From a virus, in IMG/VR virus record IMGVR_UViG_3300029267_000808, positions 1 through 22,915 of that record: DNA of 22,915 bases; one strand, written 5' to 3'. The number at the start of each line of letters is the position of its first letter. Position 1 is the first letter of the stretch. This document shows positions 8,301 through 14,402 of this stretch, piece after piece. Below the pieces are notes generated by a model. That model saw nothing but the letters and a program-made list of their open reading frames with translations. It did not search any database and was not told the origin of the DNA. The position numbers and the translations under genes are program-made.

Positions 8301-8598
8301 GCAGATAGATATGGTCGGAACCACCAGGGAAGTAGACCTCTATCTGACCACCAGAATCACAGGGTGCGATAACGAAAACATGAGCATCAGTATAACAGTA
8401 GTATTGAGTATTGGTGCTATCACTAGGATGTCTAACACCAATTGACCTAAAACTACCTCCTACATCAAACTCGATGATGGCTCCACTAGAACCAACAGGA
8501 ACACCGTAAGTCAGAACTGAGATAGTCTGCCACCCGGATGAGCCGGGTGTAATATCTACTCTGTCGTTGCCTATCGGCATCATTATTGTATTACTCAT
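5362..8598 (-). CDS. large tail tip protein: repeated N-terminal domains, FN3-like domain, baseplate-hub-like C-terminus
   Basis: 1078 residues, the largest late gene. The first 295 residues hold three degenerate repeats of about 85 residues (about 22-107, 121-205, 211-295) marked by WQT at the front, an RHP motif in the first two, and a GY near the end of each (YLHGYTGAG, YLLGYVTAS, YIVGYAGPP). A region of unclear type follows, then an FN3-like domain near 475-570 (ISGLDPDTRYHFRAVLVTDC is typical). From about 600 the sequence resembles siphophage hub/tail-associated proteins (HFYGKIDKIEPHPEP, then AYILAVDGSDDL). Its place after the tape measure fits the tail tip. The N-terminal repeats may be carbohydrate-binding or structural modules fused to the hub. 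Its ATG overlaps the tape measure stop by one base (TAATG). Confidence 0.65.
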   Translation of the reverse strand: MSNTIMMPIGNDRVDITPGSSGWQTISVLTYGVPVGSSGAIIEFDVGGSFRSIGVRHPSDSTNTQYYCYTDAHVFVIAPCDSGGQIEVYFPGGSDHIYLHGYTGAGVTMLATRVNKTPAAGSWQTVDCSAQAPGATALIFELRSTYPYAETMGARHPDSAQAITGSMRYHSYIIVGCNSSQEVELYTSSGGYFYLLGYVTASVGFSAYTDWVLKTGIGSENAVDVSAIAPNGDMVMVYFQHANQYYSIRKDSGYSNNYSNGTGPMVAYMSLTDAQTFLARSANSQCYIVGYAGPPLDAEDLVPNGAGDETNIPGLAGSATHWQACLSRDATFDPGVGAWGAFSGNYVYYHASSTNYARDLYSLTNPQQRLEGIVKIKWKARPGHSIYPYGNYYRAIKTGGTVYEGSQHGASVWSTSPGDVCEVVRLNPKTGVAWTLDDLDSLQAGIRIGYSASYGTVVCDYIKVTICWIDAEVTTDGFTLWTGTTARLHGTIEEDEGIEDADDITVYFQWGETTAYGNNTAAQTGLGKGESFYADISGLDPDTRYHFRAVLVTDCGETFYGDDNVLPSRIYVWIGDEADPEQYELTQPSYPMVLSARTERGRDEELGYAAAGIAELTCDNFYGDFSPENTGGAYYGTLQLGAVLTVYEVYEGITYRHFYGKIDKIEPHPEPDNLTAYILAVDGSDDLAGSEIETVLRTDTDESQMVEDALDGAGWSATKKNLDAGVDTLQLGWWHQVFALPAIREMEDSTRGFFLVDIDGDALWQSRHYRVTGARLTSQYDFGEKLIEIGYQWSKRDVKNWARVSGYKYIDPYYGLPDEDWIWYAPAGDESAPFIPANSTITVWAPLAGPRKSSDTLVKGTHWNANSAADKSGTDVSDDITVTPTYYGQAIKFVIENAGNYDAFMVIPDSPPVGAPDNATLLVYGTIYEELTMAVVEEDSTSQDQHGKRTISIDARFKSNYNDILAYAQWLIARFKDPLPSPIRVIVNAWTDYPDDEIKIQCLVRKISDRITLASTNLGIDQDYFIDKIIQEYVLNEGGTVHNTTYSLSRTEGQAEGLFWILGVVGFSELGVTTRLGL

Positions 8599-9200
8599 TA
8601 TCTACCCAACCTTGTCTCTTCTCTGGAGATGGTCTGCATCTGCCTGGAAAACTTCCGAGCATCCGCCTGCGACCCTGTAAAGGCTTGAGAGTTGAAGTTC
8701 ACTGTTTGAGTAGCTCCACCTGACATAGAGGGGGCAGTTTTAGTAGCCACAGCTATGTTGGCTGGAGTCTCAGAACTCCCGGCCTTAGAGAGTGCTATGA
8801 TTCCCGCAGTGGCACCAGCTGCCAGACCAAGGCCTATAGCCAGCTTGCCCCATCCGATAGGACCAGCCAGAGCTGCTACGAGAGCCTGAACTATAGCCAG
8901 ACCACGAAGAGTTGTAATCATGCTGCGAATCATAGGTAGAGCAGCGATTATGGCACCAGTCGTCGACATGATAGCACCAGCTGAGGTTACGAATATCGCT
9001 GCTGTCTTGCCAGCTTCACCTCCTAGCTGGTTCATCAGACTACCCACGGCAGTCAGTGCTCCACCAGTGGCCGTCAGCGTCTGCTGGAACTGTTGCATAT
9101 TGAAGGCAGTAGCCTGAACATTCTGACCCATGACCTTCATTTTGTCGGAGGCTTCATCTCGCATTCTGGCGACTATAGTGATACTTGCTTCGTCTGCCAT
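8598..9200 (-). CDS. short tail tape measure protein
   Basis: 200 residues. An N-terminal helical, Gln/Met-rich region (MRDEASDKMKVMGQNV, FQQTLTATGGALTAVG) is typical of tape measure proteins; residues about 60-155 hold hydrophobic, Ala/Gly-rich segments (AIFVTSAGAIMSTTGAIIAA, GKLAIGLGLAAGATAGIIAL) like the membrane-associated part of larger tape measures. Its position after the tail chaperone pair and before the hub gene is the standard one. Tape measure length sets tail length at roughly 0.15 nm per residue, so the tail would be only about 30 nm, far shorter than for the usual 600-1500 residue proteins. The start has GGAGG 5 bases upstream. I see no frameshift that would explain the small size. 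Confidence 0.7.
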   Translation of the reverse strand: MADEASITIVARMRDEASDKMKVMGQNVQATAFNMQQFQQTLTATGGALTAVGSLMNQLGGEAGKTAAIFVTSAGAIMSTTGAIIAALPMIRSMITTLRGLAIVQALVAALAGPIGWGKLAIGLGLAAGATAGIIALSKAGSSETPANIAVATKTAPSMSGGATQTVNFNSQAFTGSQADARKFSRQMQTISREETRLGR

Positions 9201-9232
9201 GTCAACCTCCTGTAGATTAAAGACTTATTCAT
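9173..9232 (-). CDS. possible 19-codon leader frame overlapping the tape measure start
   Basis: AGGAGG (9242-9237), which overlaps the stop of the chaperone fusion, sits 4 bases before ATG 9232. The frame (MNKSLIYRRLTWQTKQVSL) ends at TAG 9175-9173, inside the tape measure gene but in another frame, and spans the tape measure ribosome site. It may couple tape measure translation to the chaperone gene, or be a leftover start site. Peptide function is unlikely. Confidence 0.25.
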   Translation of the reverse strand: MNKSLIYRRLTWQTKQVSL

Positions 9233-9240
9233 AGTTCCTC

Positions 9241-9860
9241 CTAGGGGTCATAGGAGCCACCAAACTGAGCGACGTTCTTGACGTTCCTGTATACCAGCAT
9301 CTTCTCGAGTAGAGGTTCAGGTATGCTGTCTAGAACATCAGGTGGGAATCCTAGTTCCATCACCAGTATAGCCTCCTTATAGTCATGCGGAACTGCGAAC
9401 TTCTGCGGCAGCTTCAATGCCAAGAACAGAGATTCCGCTACCTCTCTGTGCCGCTCCCTGCTAAAGGGACTTGAGTGAATACCTCATCGACCTTCTGCTT
9501 AAGAGCCTTATACTTACTCTCTGGTAGATTGTCCAGAATCTCCCTGGATACTGGAGCTGAGCCTGGTTCCAATCTGAGCTCTGTAGCTGTCTTCTCACTG
9601 AAGGTCCAGGATAATACCTGACCCAGGATACAGGCATCATCCACAGCTACGAGGTCTGCCTTGCTCCAGTCAATACTCACCTCAGTTGCTTTCACCTCAG
9701 CCTTAACAACCTTGCCATCGGCTATCTTGACTGTGGTATCTGGATACACCAGAGCTGGTCGAGTAATCTCCTCGATTCTTCTCTGAGTTCCATGTCTCAT
9801 CTCAGTGAGCATGATGGCCAAATCACCATCCCCCATATCGATTGTTATTTCCCGTTCCAT
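9241..9860 (-). CDS. tail assembly chaperone fusion (gpG-T type) made by -1 frameshifting
   Basis: The two frames 9860-9438 and about 9470-9241 join through a slippery CCCTTTA at 9468-9462, read in the zero frame as C CCT TTA. A -1 slip goes from TTA 9464-9462 to AGC beginning again at 9462 and continues as SRERHREVAESLFLALKLPQ to TAG at 9243-9241, about 206 residues in all. Lambda gpG/gpGT and many siphophages make their tail chaperones this way, and the place, just before the tape measure, is the same. The chaperone fusion binds tape measure and tube protein during tail assembly but is absent from virions. The 60-codon frame starting with TTG at 9423 therefore need not be a separate gene; it has no ribosome site of its own. 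Confidence 0.75.
9438..9860 (-). CDS. tail assembly chaperone, short form (gpG-like)
   Basis: 140 residues when started at ATG 9860, which has AAGGAGG 7 bases upstream; an ATG 18 bases earlier (9878) contains that ribosome site within its own codons (MEGGTN) and is not the start. The protein has an acidic, beta-rich N-terminal half (EREITIDMGDGDLAIML) and a helical C-terminal half (REILDNLPESKYKALKQKVD). It would be the abundant product, with the longer frameshifted form made at a low ratio. It lies directly after the tail tube gene and before the tape measure gene. Confidence 0.65.
   Translation of the reverse strand: MEREITIDMGDGDLAIMLTEMRHGTQRRIEEITRPALVYPDTTVKIADGKVVKAEVKATEVSIDWSKADLVAVDDACILGQVLSWTFSEKTATELRLEPGSAPVSREILDNLPESKYKALKQKVDEVFTQVPLAGSGTER
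9462..9468 (-). promoter_or_regulatory. -1 ribosomal frameshift site CCCTTTA
   Basis: X XXY YYZ heptamer in the correct zero-frame phase (GTC CCT TTA), eight codons before the zero-frame stop. The -1 frame is open across it for over 20 codons before the first candidate start of the second frame. No strong downstream hairpin was seen. Confidence 0.7.
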
Positions 9861-9881
9861 GTTAGTTCCTCCTTCCATCTA

Positions 9882-10316
9882 CTAGAATGTGGTTCGTGAT
9901 ACTGTGCCCTGAACCTGAAGTTCCACTGTGGCAGTTAGAAGATTCCCGACTCGTCCGGTAATGTTATAGTTTCTTATCCAACACGAGCCAGTATACTTCG
10001 GATAGCCACCAGTACTTCCGAATGGTCCGTAGAAGAATGTTCTGGTCGCCGTATGTGTTCTAAGTGGACCAAACACAGTATCGGTGCCGACCAGAGCGTC
10101 CTTGCTTCCTACCAGTTCCAACGTTACCACGACATTCTCGAGTGTTGGATGGTAGTAGCGACCAGACCTGTTAAGCGTAGTAGCTTCACTCAGGTCTCGC
10201 GGTCCAGGCAGTCCGGCAATAGAGACGATGTAATCTGTTATGTCTCTCTCAGTTCCGCTGCTGTCCTGGATGGTAAACTTTTGAACCTGTGCATCAAAGA
10301 CTACTGGGTCTGCCAT
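9882..10316 (-). CDS. major tail tube protein
   Basis: 144 residues, beta-rich throughout, with the typical opening (VVFDAQVQKFTIQDSSGTER, then ITDYIVSIAGLPGPRD) in which a tag-like N-terminal strand is followed by a beta sandwich, and a long loop with aromatic residues (TATRTFFYGPFGSTGG). It lies between the HK97-gp10-like gene and the chaperone pair, the usual place of the tube gene. The protein stacks as hexameric rings around the tape measure to form the tail conduit. GGGAGGT lies upstream of the ATG. Confidence 0.75.
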   Translation of the reverse strand: MADPVVFDAQVQKFTIQDSSGTERDITDYIVSIAGLPGPRDLSEATTLNRSGRYYHPTLENVVVTLELVGSKDALVGTDTVFGPLRTHTATRTFFYGPFGSTGGYPKYTGSCWIRNYNITGRVGNLLTATVELQVQGTVSRTTF

Positions 10317-10322
10317 TTTACT

Positions 10323-10829
10323 TTACCTCCCTGATAAGTATGCTGTTACTTTATTGCCCATCTCATTGACAATCTGTTGTATGTTTCCCCTTAGTCTGGC
10401 AAGAACTCTCTGGTGATAGGGATTGGGGAAGGTCCCTGGATGATGAACCAACAGAGAAAAGACTACTTCACCCCCTATCTCGAACCTTAGAGCCTTAGCC
10501 TTTCTTGGTCTGATTTCATGAGGCTTGGTTCCTTCACGAACTAAGAATCCGTAGAAGGTTCCTTCCTCGGTCATGGCTGGCTGCAGAACCTCGAGCCTCT
10601 GATTCTTTGGCTCACCGGATAACCTGAAGTAGGTGGACCTTGCCAGTTTGCTCTTCCTCTTCGGTGTCTCGTTAGCCAGAGGACCAGTGCCCTTCGCAGG
10701 AACTATCAGACGACCCAGCTTCCGCAGACCTTCATTCAGGGTCACACGGAGAACTGCCTCAGGAGCTCTGTTGAGTTTGTCCTGCAATTCCTTCAGTCCA
10801 TAGGTTTCAAAATGTATCTCTGTAGCCAC
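10323..10829 (-). CDS. HK97 gp10-like neck / head-tail joining protein
   Basis: 168 residues. The pattern LKELQDKLNRAPEAVLRVTL at the N-terminus and the central EGTKPHEIRPRKAKALRF followed by a hydrophobic strand and VHHPGTFPNPYHQRVL are characteristic of the HK97 gp10 family, a head-tail connection or tail completion protein. The start is a GTG one base after the previous stop, with the weaker AGGATGG upstream. It belongs to the neck block of the late operon. The family assignment is fairly sure; the exact place in the neck is inferred. Confidence 0.8.
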   Translation of the reverse strand: MATEIHFETYGLKELQDKLNRAPEAVLRVTLNEGLRKLGRLIVPAKGTGPLANETPKRKSKLARSTYFRLSGEPKNQRLEVLQPAMTEEGTFYGFLVREGTKPHEIRPRKAKALRFEIGGEVVFSLLVHHPGTFPNPYHQRVLARLRGNIQQIVNEMGNKVTAYLSGR

Positions 10830-10830
10830 C

Positions 10831-11271
10831 TTAATCCATCCTAGCAGGCTTTACTACCTCATGTACTTCCAGATACATGCGTTGGCCTCTGTAGGCCGTC
10901 TTTTTGGAACTCAGTGGCTCTGGTGAGTCACCGTTCAGTAGCTCAGCCTTAGTTACTCCTTCCAGACTGTTCAGCCTGGGATATTTTGCCAGTGTATCTA
11001 TGACCTTCTGGCGTTCTGCTGCCAGAGTAGTCTCCATATCTTGAATCTTGCCTCGATAAGGAACATAGACGTCAATCCTCACAGTCCAGATGTGCCTCAT
11101 CAGCTTGATGGTTACTTCCTCCCTTCGAGTAGAACCATACCAGACTCGAACCGCCCTCTCGAAGCCTTCCTTGATTTGACTGGAGTCACCAGCTACGCAG
11201 TTGTTCGTATTGAAGTCCGCATGAGTCTGGATAGCTGTGACCACTGCTGCCTCAACTGTTGCGTAGCTCAT
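10831..11271 (-). CDS. neck protein, tail terminator-like
   Basis: 146 residues. It begins with a helix (YATVEAAVVTAIQTHADFN), followed by a mixed beta region (RVWYGSTRREEVTIKLMRHI) and ends in a strand (YRGQRMYLEVHEVVKP). This order, helix then sheet, with position between the adaptor and gp10-like genes, suits the tail terminator or stopper class, which closes the tail tube at the head-proximal end. No motif confirms which. The ATG overlaps the adaptor stop by 4 bases (ATGA at 11271-11268), so translation is coupled. Confidence 0.5.
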   Translation of the reverse strand: MSYATVEAAVVTAIQTHADFNTNNCVAGDSSQIKEGFERAVRVWYGSTRREEVTIKLMRHIWTVRIDVYVPYRGKIQDMETTLAAERQKVIDTLAKYPRLNSLEGVTKAELLNGDSPEPLSSKKTAYRGQRMYLEVHEVVKPARMD

Positions 11272-11795
11272 TCTGAATCCTCCTCGCTTGTGGCTGTCTC
11301 TTCAGTGGGCAGGACTCGGGCTCCGGGATACTCACCCATCCTCCGCCTGTAGAGTGGGTCCTTCTCCTGAGCACCAGTCTTAAGCTTGGAGAACCTTCCC
11401 TCGGTCATACCGGCCTTCAGCTTCCTGTCCCAGATTCTCTTCAGCGCCTGATTGAGATAGCGCTCATACATCTGAGGCCTAGATGCTCCGGTGTCTACCA
11501 TCTGTGGGTCGTAGGCCTCGGTTGGTATAGTCCCCAGGAGTCTGGCAGAGGCTCCATATTCATTAGCCGCTTTCAAGAATCCATAGGCGTAAGGATAGCT
11601 AGTTTCATCCACAGGCACTGTGTAGCCCATGACATCCAGAGCTGAGTTGATGTCAGCTGCCACATTGTCAAGTTCAGCCTCTACCTGCTCAGTGCTGGGG
11701 ACCGTTGTCTCTGAGAAGGTTCGGTCCTTTACTATATCGCCAATAAGCCTCTGGATTCCTTCAACGGTTCCATAGGTATTGTCATCTAACGGCAT
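11268..11795 (-). CDS. head-tail adaptor-like protein
   Basis: 175 residues, mostly helical: GTVEGIQRLIGDIV near the N-terminus, then VEAELDNVAADINSALDVMG and AYGFLKAANEYGASARLLG, followed by a helix with many positive charges (YERYLNQALKRIWDRKLKAG) and an acidic tail. Short all-helical proteins at this position usually form the ring that docks under the portal (gp6/gp15-type adaptor). It is preceded by AAGGAGGAATATC. The role is inferred from order and helical pattern. Confidence 0.6.
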   Translation of the reverse strand: MPLDDNTYGTVEGIQRLIGDIVKDRTFSETTVPSTEQVEAELDNVAADINSALDVMGYTVPVDETSYPYAYGFLKAANEYGASARLLGTIPTEAYDPQMVDTGASRPQMYERYLNQALKRIWDRKLKAGMTEGRFSKLKTGAQEKDPLYRRRMGEYPGARVLPTEETATSEEDSE

Positions 11796-11810
11796 GATAT
11801 TCCTCCTTTC

Positions 11811-12188
11811 TTAGTGAACTGCCCAAGCAACCTCTTGAACTCTGAGGTAGAATCCGTTCTGATTCTGGTCACTCTGAAAGTTCACTGTATCACCCTCATG
11901 CATTAGAAGATGAAACTCGTATAGAGCTCCAGCTGTCAGATTGGCGTTGGTGTTGAAGTAGAGATTGAGGGTAGTCGTAGACTTCTTCAGTTTGGCCACG
12001 AGCTTTCCGGCTGATGGTAGCATCACTGAGATGCGAAAGGCCGATGGATAATCAGAGGGAGAAAGGTCAGTCGTGAGAAAGTCGTTATTGGCATCCTTAT
12101 TCCCATTGTGCTCATTAGCCTTCTCTATTGGAAGAGCTTTTCGTGTTATCTGCCTAGCAGACCTTGAGTCCCTTGATGTCGCTGTCAT
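11811..12188 (-). CDS. unknown small structural protein
   Basis: 125 residues. A basic N-terminal segment (RDSRSARQITRKALPI) precedes a beta-rich domain (AGKLVAKLKKSTTTLNLYF, then ALYEFHLLMHEGDTVNFQ) with a pattern like small virion decoration proteins. It sits between the capsid-side genes and the adaptor. It has AGGAGGTC 5 bases before its ATG. I do not recognise the family; a head decoration or fibre anchor role is a guess from place and beta content. Confidence 0.45.
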   Translation of the reverse strand: MTATSRDSRSARQITRKALPIEKANEHNGNKDANNDFLTTDLSPSDYPSAFRISVMLPSAGKLVAKLKKSTTTLNLYFNTNANLTAGALYEFHLLMHEGDTVNFQSDQNQNGFYLRVQEVAWAVH

Positions 12189-12254
12189 TTTAGACCTCCT
12201 TACTTTTACTTCGGGTGACTGGGCGGGTCAAGCGCCCTGACTATTCAGTTTATT

Positions 12255-12302
12255 GTGGAGGGCCGGCGGGGTGCTCAATGAGTCCGTTGGCCGACCCTCC
12301 AC
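12255..12302 (-). terminator. long stem-loop inside the virion operon
   Basis: On the minus strand GTGGAGGGTCGGC (12302-12290) pairs with GCCGGCCCTCCAC (12267-12255): 13 pairs including one G-U, with a 22-base loop that itself holds CTCA-A-TGAG. It follows the stop of the 38-residue gene by about 6 bases. No U tract follows (AATAAACTG), so it is as likely an RNA-stability or processing element as a terminator. Confidence 0.5.
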
Positions 12303-12307
12303 CAGAA

Positions 12308-12424
12308 TTACTCTACCAGTCCCCTGTCAATCATACCTGGGGGAACTGGCGCTACATTGGGGTCTTTCCCCGCGTCCTCTGGAATTACCGGAGGATTGAA
12401 TTTGGTTGTTTCTTTCTTGGTCAT
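12308..12424 (-). CDS. 38-residue proline-rich protein
   Basis: A short gene with a GGGGG ribosome site 5 bases before ATG 12424, starting 9 bases after the beta-helix stop. It opens MTKKETTKFNPPVIPED and continues with a Pro/Gly-rich stretch (NVAPVPPGMIDRGLVE) to a TAA at 12310-12308. The codons read naturally as protein, and the strong stem-loop at 12255-12302 follows closely. Function unknown; small Pro-rich proteins next to capsid genes can be linkers or decoration peptides, but there is no evidence for that here. Confidence 0.5.
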   Translation of the reverse strand: MTKKETTKFNPPVIPEDAGKDPNVAPVPPGMIDRGLVE

Positions 12425-12433
12425 TTTACCCCC

Positions 12434-13363
12434 TTATTCCTCGTAGTGGTTGTTGGAGATGCTGTACCCATCCCCCTGAAGCGTGGCGACGGTCTCATCG
12501 AAGGAGCCAGTGTCCGTGGCGTTACCAGTATAGTTGTCACAGATTTGACCATCTCCGGCCTGAGCCTGGTGGTTGAAGAACTTAGCAGGACTGGCGGGAC
12601 CGATGTTGTTGTTACCCTTAATCAGAACCTGCCTCAGGTGAGAGCCCGACTTGACCTCGATACAGTATTTCCCGGAGCCGATATTGTAGAACCTGTTGCG
12701 CTCGATACCATAGTTCCAGCAACCCTGTGCGCCATCGTCCTCGAAGTAGATAGCAGCAGTAGTGTAGCCAGTCCACAGACCATCGAACTCGCAGTCCTCA
12801 ATCTGATTATCAGCACCGCCCTTGCACTGGATAGCGTATGCTTTCGCAATGCCCCAGTGGTCGAATCGGCAATGCTTTATCAGACTCCAGCCACCGGCTG
12901 AGCCACCTGACTCGTTGCAGTCAATCAGCAGTGAGGGTCCGGCCGCCTGAGACCCGCAGAACCCCAGTCCGACTAAGACACAGGGTTGCAGAATCGTAGC
13001 AGCTGGTCCATCCGTGTGGGAGCCGTAGATACAGTGGTATTCTCCCATGGCGAAGGGATTGCCCAGCATATCTGCTACAACCACGATGCCCTTCTTGTTG
13101 AATAGGACTGAGGTCGTGACTGTCTGGGTTCCTCTGTTGACATGAATTACATCTCCATGCCAGTCCGTGCACTTATCAATGGCAGCCTGCATGGTCAGAA
13201 GAGCCTTATTAGGTGAGAGACCGGAGTTGCTGTCGCTCCCGTTCTGGTCATCCACGTAGTAGTGATTGCCCAGGGAGTTCTGCTGGTATCCAGCCGCAGA
13301 CCCGAACAGGTTATCAGTTGACAGGTTGTCGAAGTGCCAGTGTCCTCGTTTTCTTACAGTCAT
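12434..13363 (-). CDS. right-handed parallel beta-helix protein next to the capsid gene
   Basis: 309 residues. After an opening region (NHYYVDDQNGSDSNSG, the usual start of secreted or phage pectate-lyase-fold proteins: a DG.DSN.G segment), the protein has repeating short strands with Asn/Gly/Cys turns (LIKHCRFDHWG, NQIEDCEFDGL, YGIERNRFYNIG, VLIKGNNNIG, ICDNYTGNATD), the mark of a right-handed beta-helix. Such folds occur in tailspikes and in head-attached glycan-binding proteins. It comes straight after the major capsid gene, not in the tail block. That suggests a head-attached appendage or decoration, but a displaced tailspike is possible. Preceded by AAGGAGTAG. Confidence 0.65.
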   Translation of the reverse strand: MTVRKRGHWHFDNLSTDNLFGSAAGYQQNSLGNHYYVDDQNGSDSNSGLSPNKALLTMQAAIDKCTDWHGDVIHVNRGTQTVTTSVLFNKKGIVVVADMLGNPFAMGEYHCIYGSHTDGPAATILQPCVLVGLGFCGSQAAGPSLLIDCNESGGSAGGWSLIKHCRFDHWGIAKAYAIQCKGGADNQIEDCEFDGLWTGYTTAAIYFEDDGAQGCWNYGIERNRFYNIGSGKYCIEVKSGSHLRQVLIKGNNNIGPASPAKFFNHQAQAGDGQICDNYTGNATDTGSFDETVATLQGDGYSISNNHYEE

Positions 13364-13389
13364 TTGAGACTACTCCTTTTTAGAGTCAC

Positions 13390-13423
13390 CAGCCGGGACC
13401 AGGTGGCTAGCCCAGTCCCGCTG
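13390..13423 (-). terminator. hairpin between the capsid and beta-helix genes
   Basis: On the minus strand CAGCGGGAC (13423-13415) pairs with GTCCCGGCTG (13399-13390) with one bulged C; GCTAGC lies in the loop. It follows the capsid stop by 16 bases. A partial terminator or mRNA 3' end is common after capsid genes. Confidence 0.4.
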
Positions 13424-13439
13424 TCGCTCAATTTTACTT

Positions 13440-14367
13440 TTAGCTTACCGCGGCCGAGAAGAAGTAGCCGAGGTCGGTTCCGGTAATCTTGTTGGCGAAT
13501 GCGTGCTTGCCTTTCAGCAAGTCGCGGTCTCTCCAGTCTTGCCGTGTGCTGGAGATTGCAACAGTGTAGCCACTGCCATCCAGATTCCAGGTAAAGGTGT
13601 ATCCGGCAGCGGGTACCCTGAGGCCAGGTCGAGCCGGGACGTGAAGCAGCAAAGCGTTCTTACCCCAGATATAGCCGTTGGAAGCCGTGCCACCCTCAGC
13701 CCCGCTGTCGTAGACAGAGCCACCGACCAGCAGAATATCGACCTTCAGCGTCCAGGATTCCGGGGCTGGTGTACTTGAATTTCTCAAGCAGATTCGGGTG
13801 CTCTGCCAGAATGTCAAGGACTTCCTGGCCGATGACCAGTGTGTTGGCCCTCTGTCCGGTTGACTTCTGGATGGTCTGCTTGCCAGTGTTGACGTCCTTC
13901 ACCGGGTCAGAATTGTCGTAGTCGTCCCACTGGGTAAAGCCCGTGCCTCCGACTACGTCGGTCTCCCATTTGCTGGTGGCGAAGATGTCACCCGCCAGAG
14001 CCAGTTCGCGGTTAAGCATGAACTGCTGAGCGAGCCATTCGGCGCCGGTGATTTCCAGCTCGACCGCCTGGTCTTGATTCTGGACGTCCTCATCAGGAAT
14101 GCCATACCCCAGATGGTACAGCTTGCAGTAGTACTCATCATCGGAGAGGGTCATTCTGCCCTCAGGGTATTCATCACCCGGGGCCCGGCGTTCGACAGAG
14201 TTTCTCAGCCAGGGACCTTTCGCCCAGACGAAGTATTTGTCACTCTGCTTATCAACCGGAACCTGCGGGAAGATGCGGTCGGCGATGAAGTCCTCCTGCT
14301 TATAAGCGATTGCTATGTCGCTCAGAGGTCCGTCGATGTGGAATGTTTCTTTAGTAGGACTCGGCAT
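13440..14367 (-). pseudogene. major capsid protein, HK97-fold type, split by a frameshift
   Basis: Two overlapping frames make one capsid protein. The upstream frame (14367-13696) has a typical beginning (DIAIAYKQEDFIADRIFPQV, VDKQSDKYFVWAKGPW, then ERRAPGDEYPEG) and middle (NTLVIGQEVLDILAEHPNLL then EKFKYTSPGI). The downstream frame (to 13440) carries the missing end (VDILLVGGSVYDSG, then LLLHVPARPG and GYFFSAAVS). The switch lies near 13755-13765; the second frame is +1 relative to the first. The usual protein has about 10-13 residues between the TSPGI-type motif and the VD-type motif, here only about 7, suggesting a short deletion (17 or 20 bases would fit) as well as the shift. No slippery site is seen. 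Either the phage is defective, or it is an assembly or sequencing error. Ribosome site AAGGAGGC precedes the ATG. Confidence 0.75.
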
Positions 14368-14402
14368 TTCAATTGCCTCCTTATATAGATTCTTTCTGCC
14401 TG

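Noticed and set aside
9241-9423. Independent 60-codon gene from TTG 9423
   Set aside because: No ribosome site; the -1 frame is open upstream to a correctly phased CCCTTTA, so it is better explained as the frameshifted part of the tail chaperone.
9861-9878. Upstream ATG of the tail chaperone (MEGGTN)
   Set aside because: Its codons contain the ribosome site for ATG 9860, so the later ATG is the start.
12215-12901. 228-codon + strand frame
   Set aside because: It is antisense to the beta-helix gene, has no ribosome site, and its first part covers the intergenic stem-loop. The opposite strand has clear repeat structure and a good start.
13440-13817. Separate 125-codon gene after the capsid frame
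   Set aside because: Its sequence from VDILLVGGS onward is the missing end of the capsid protein, and there is no ribosome site for it.
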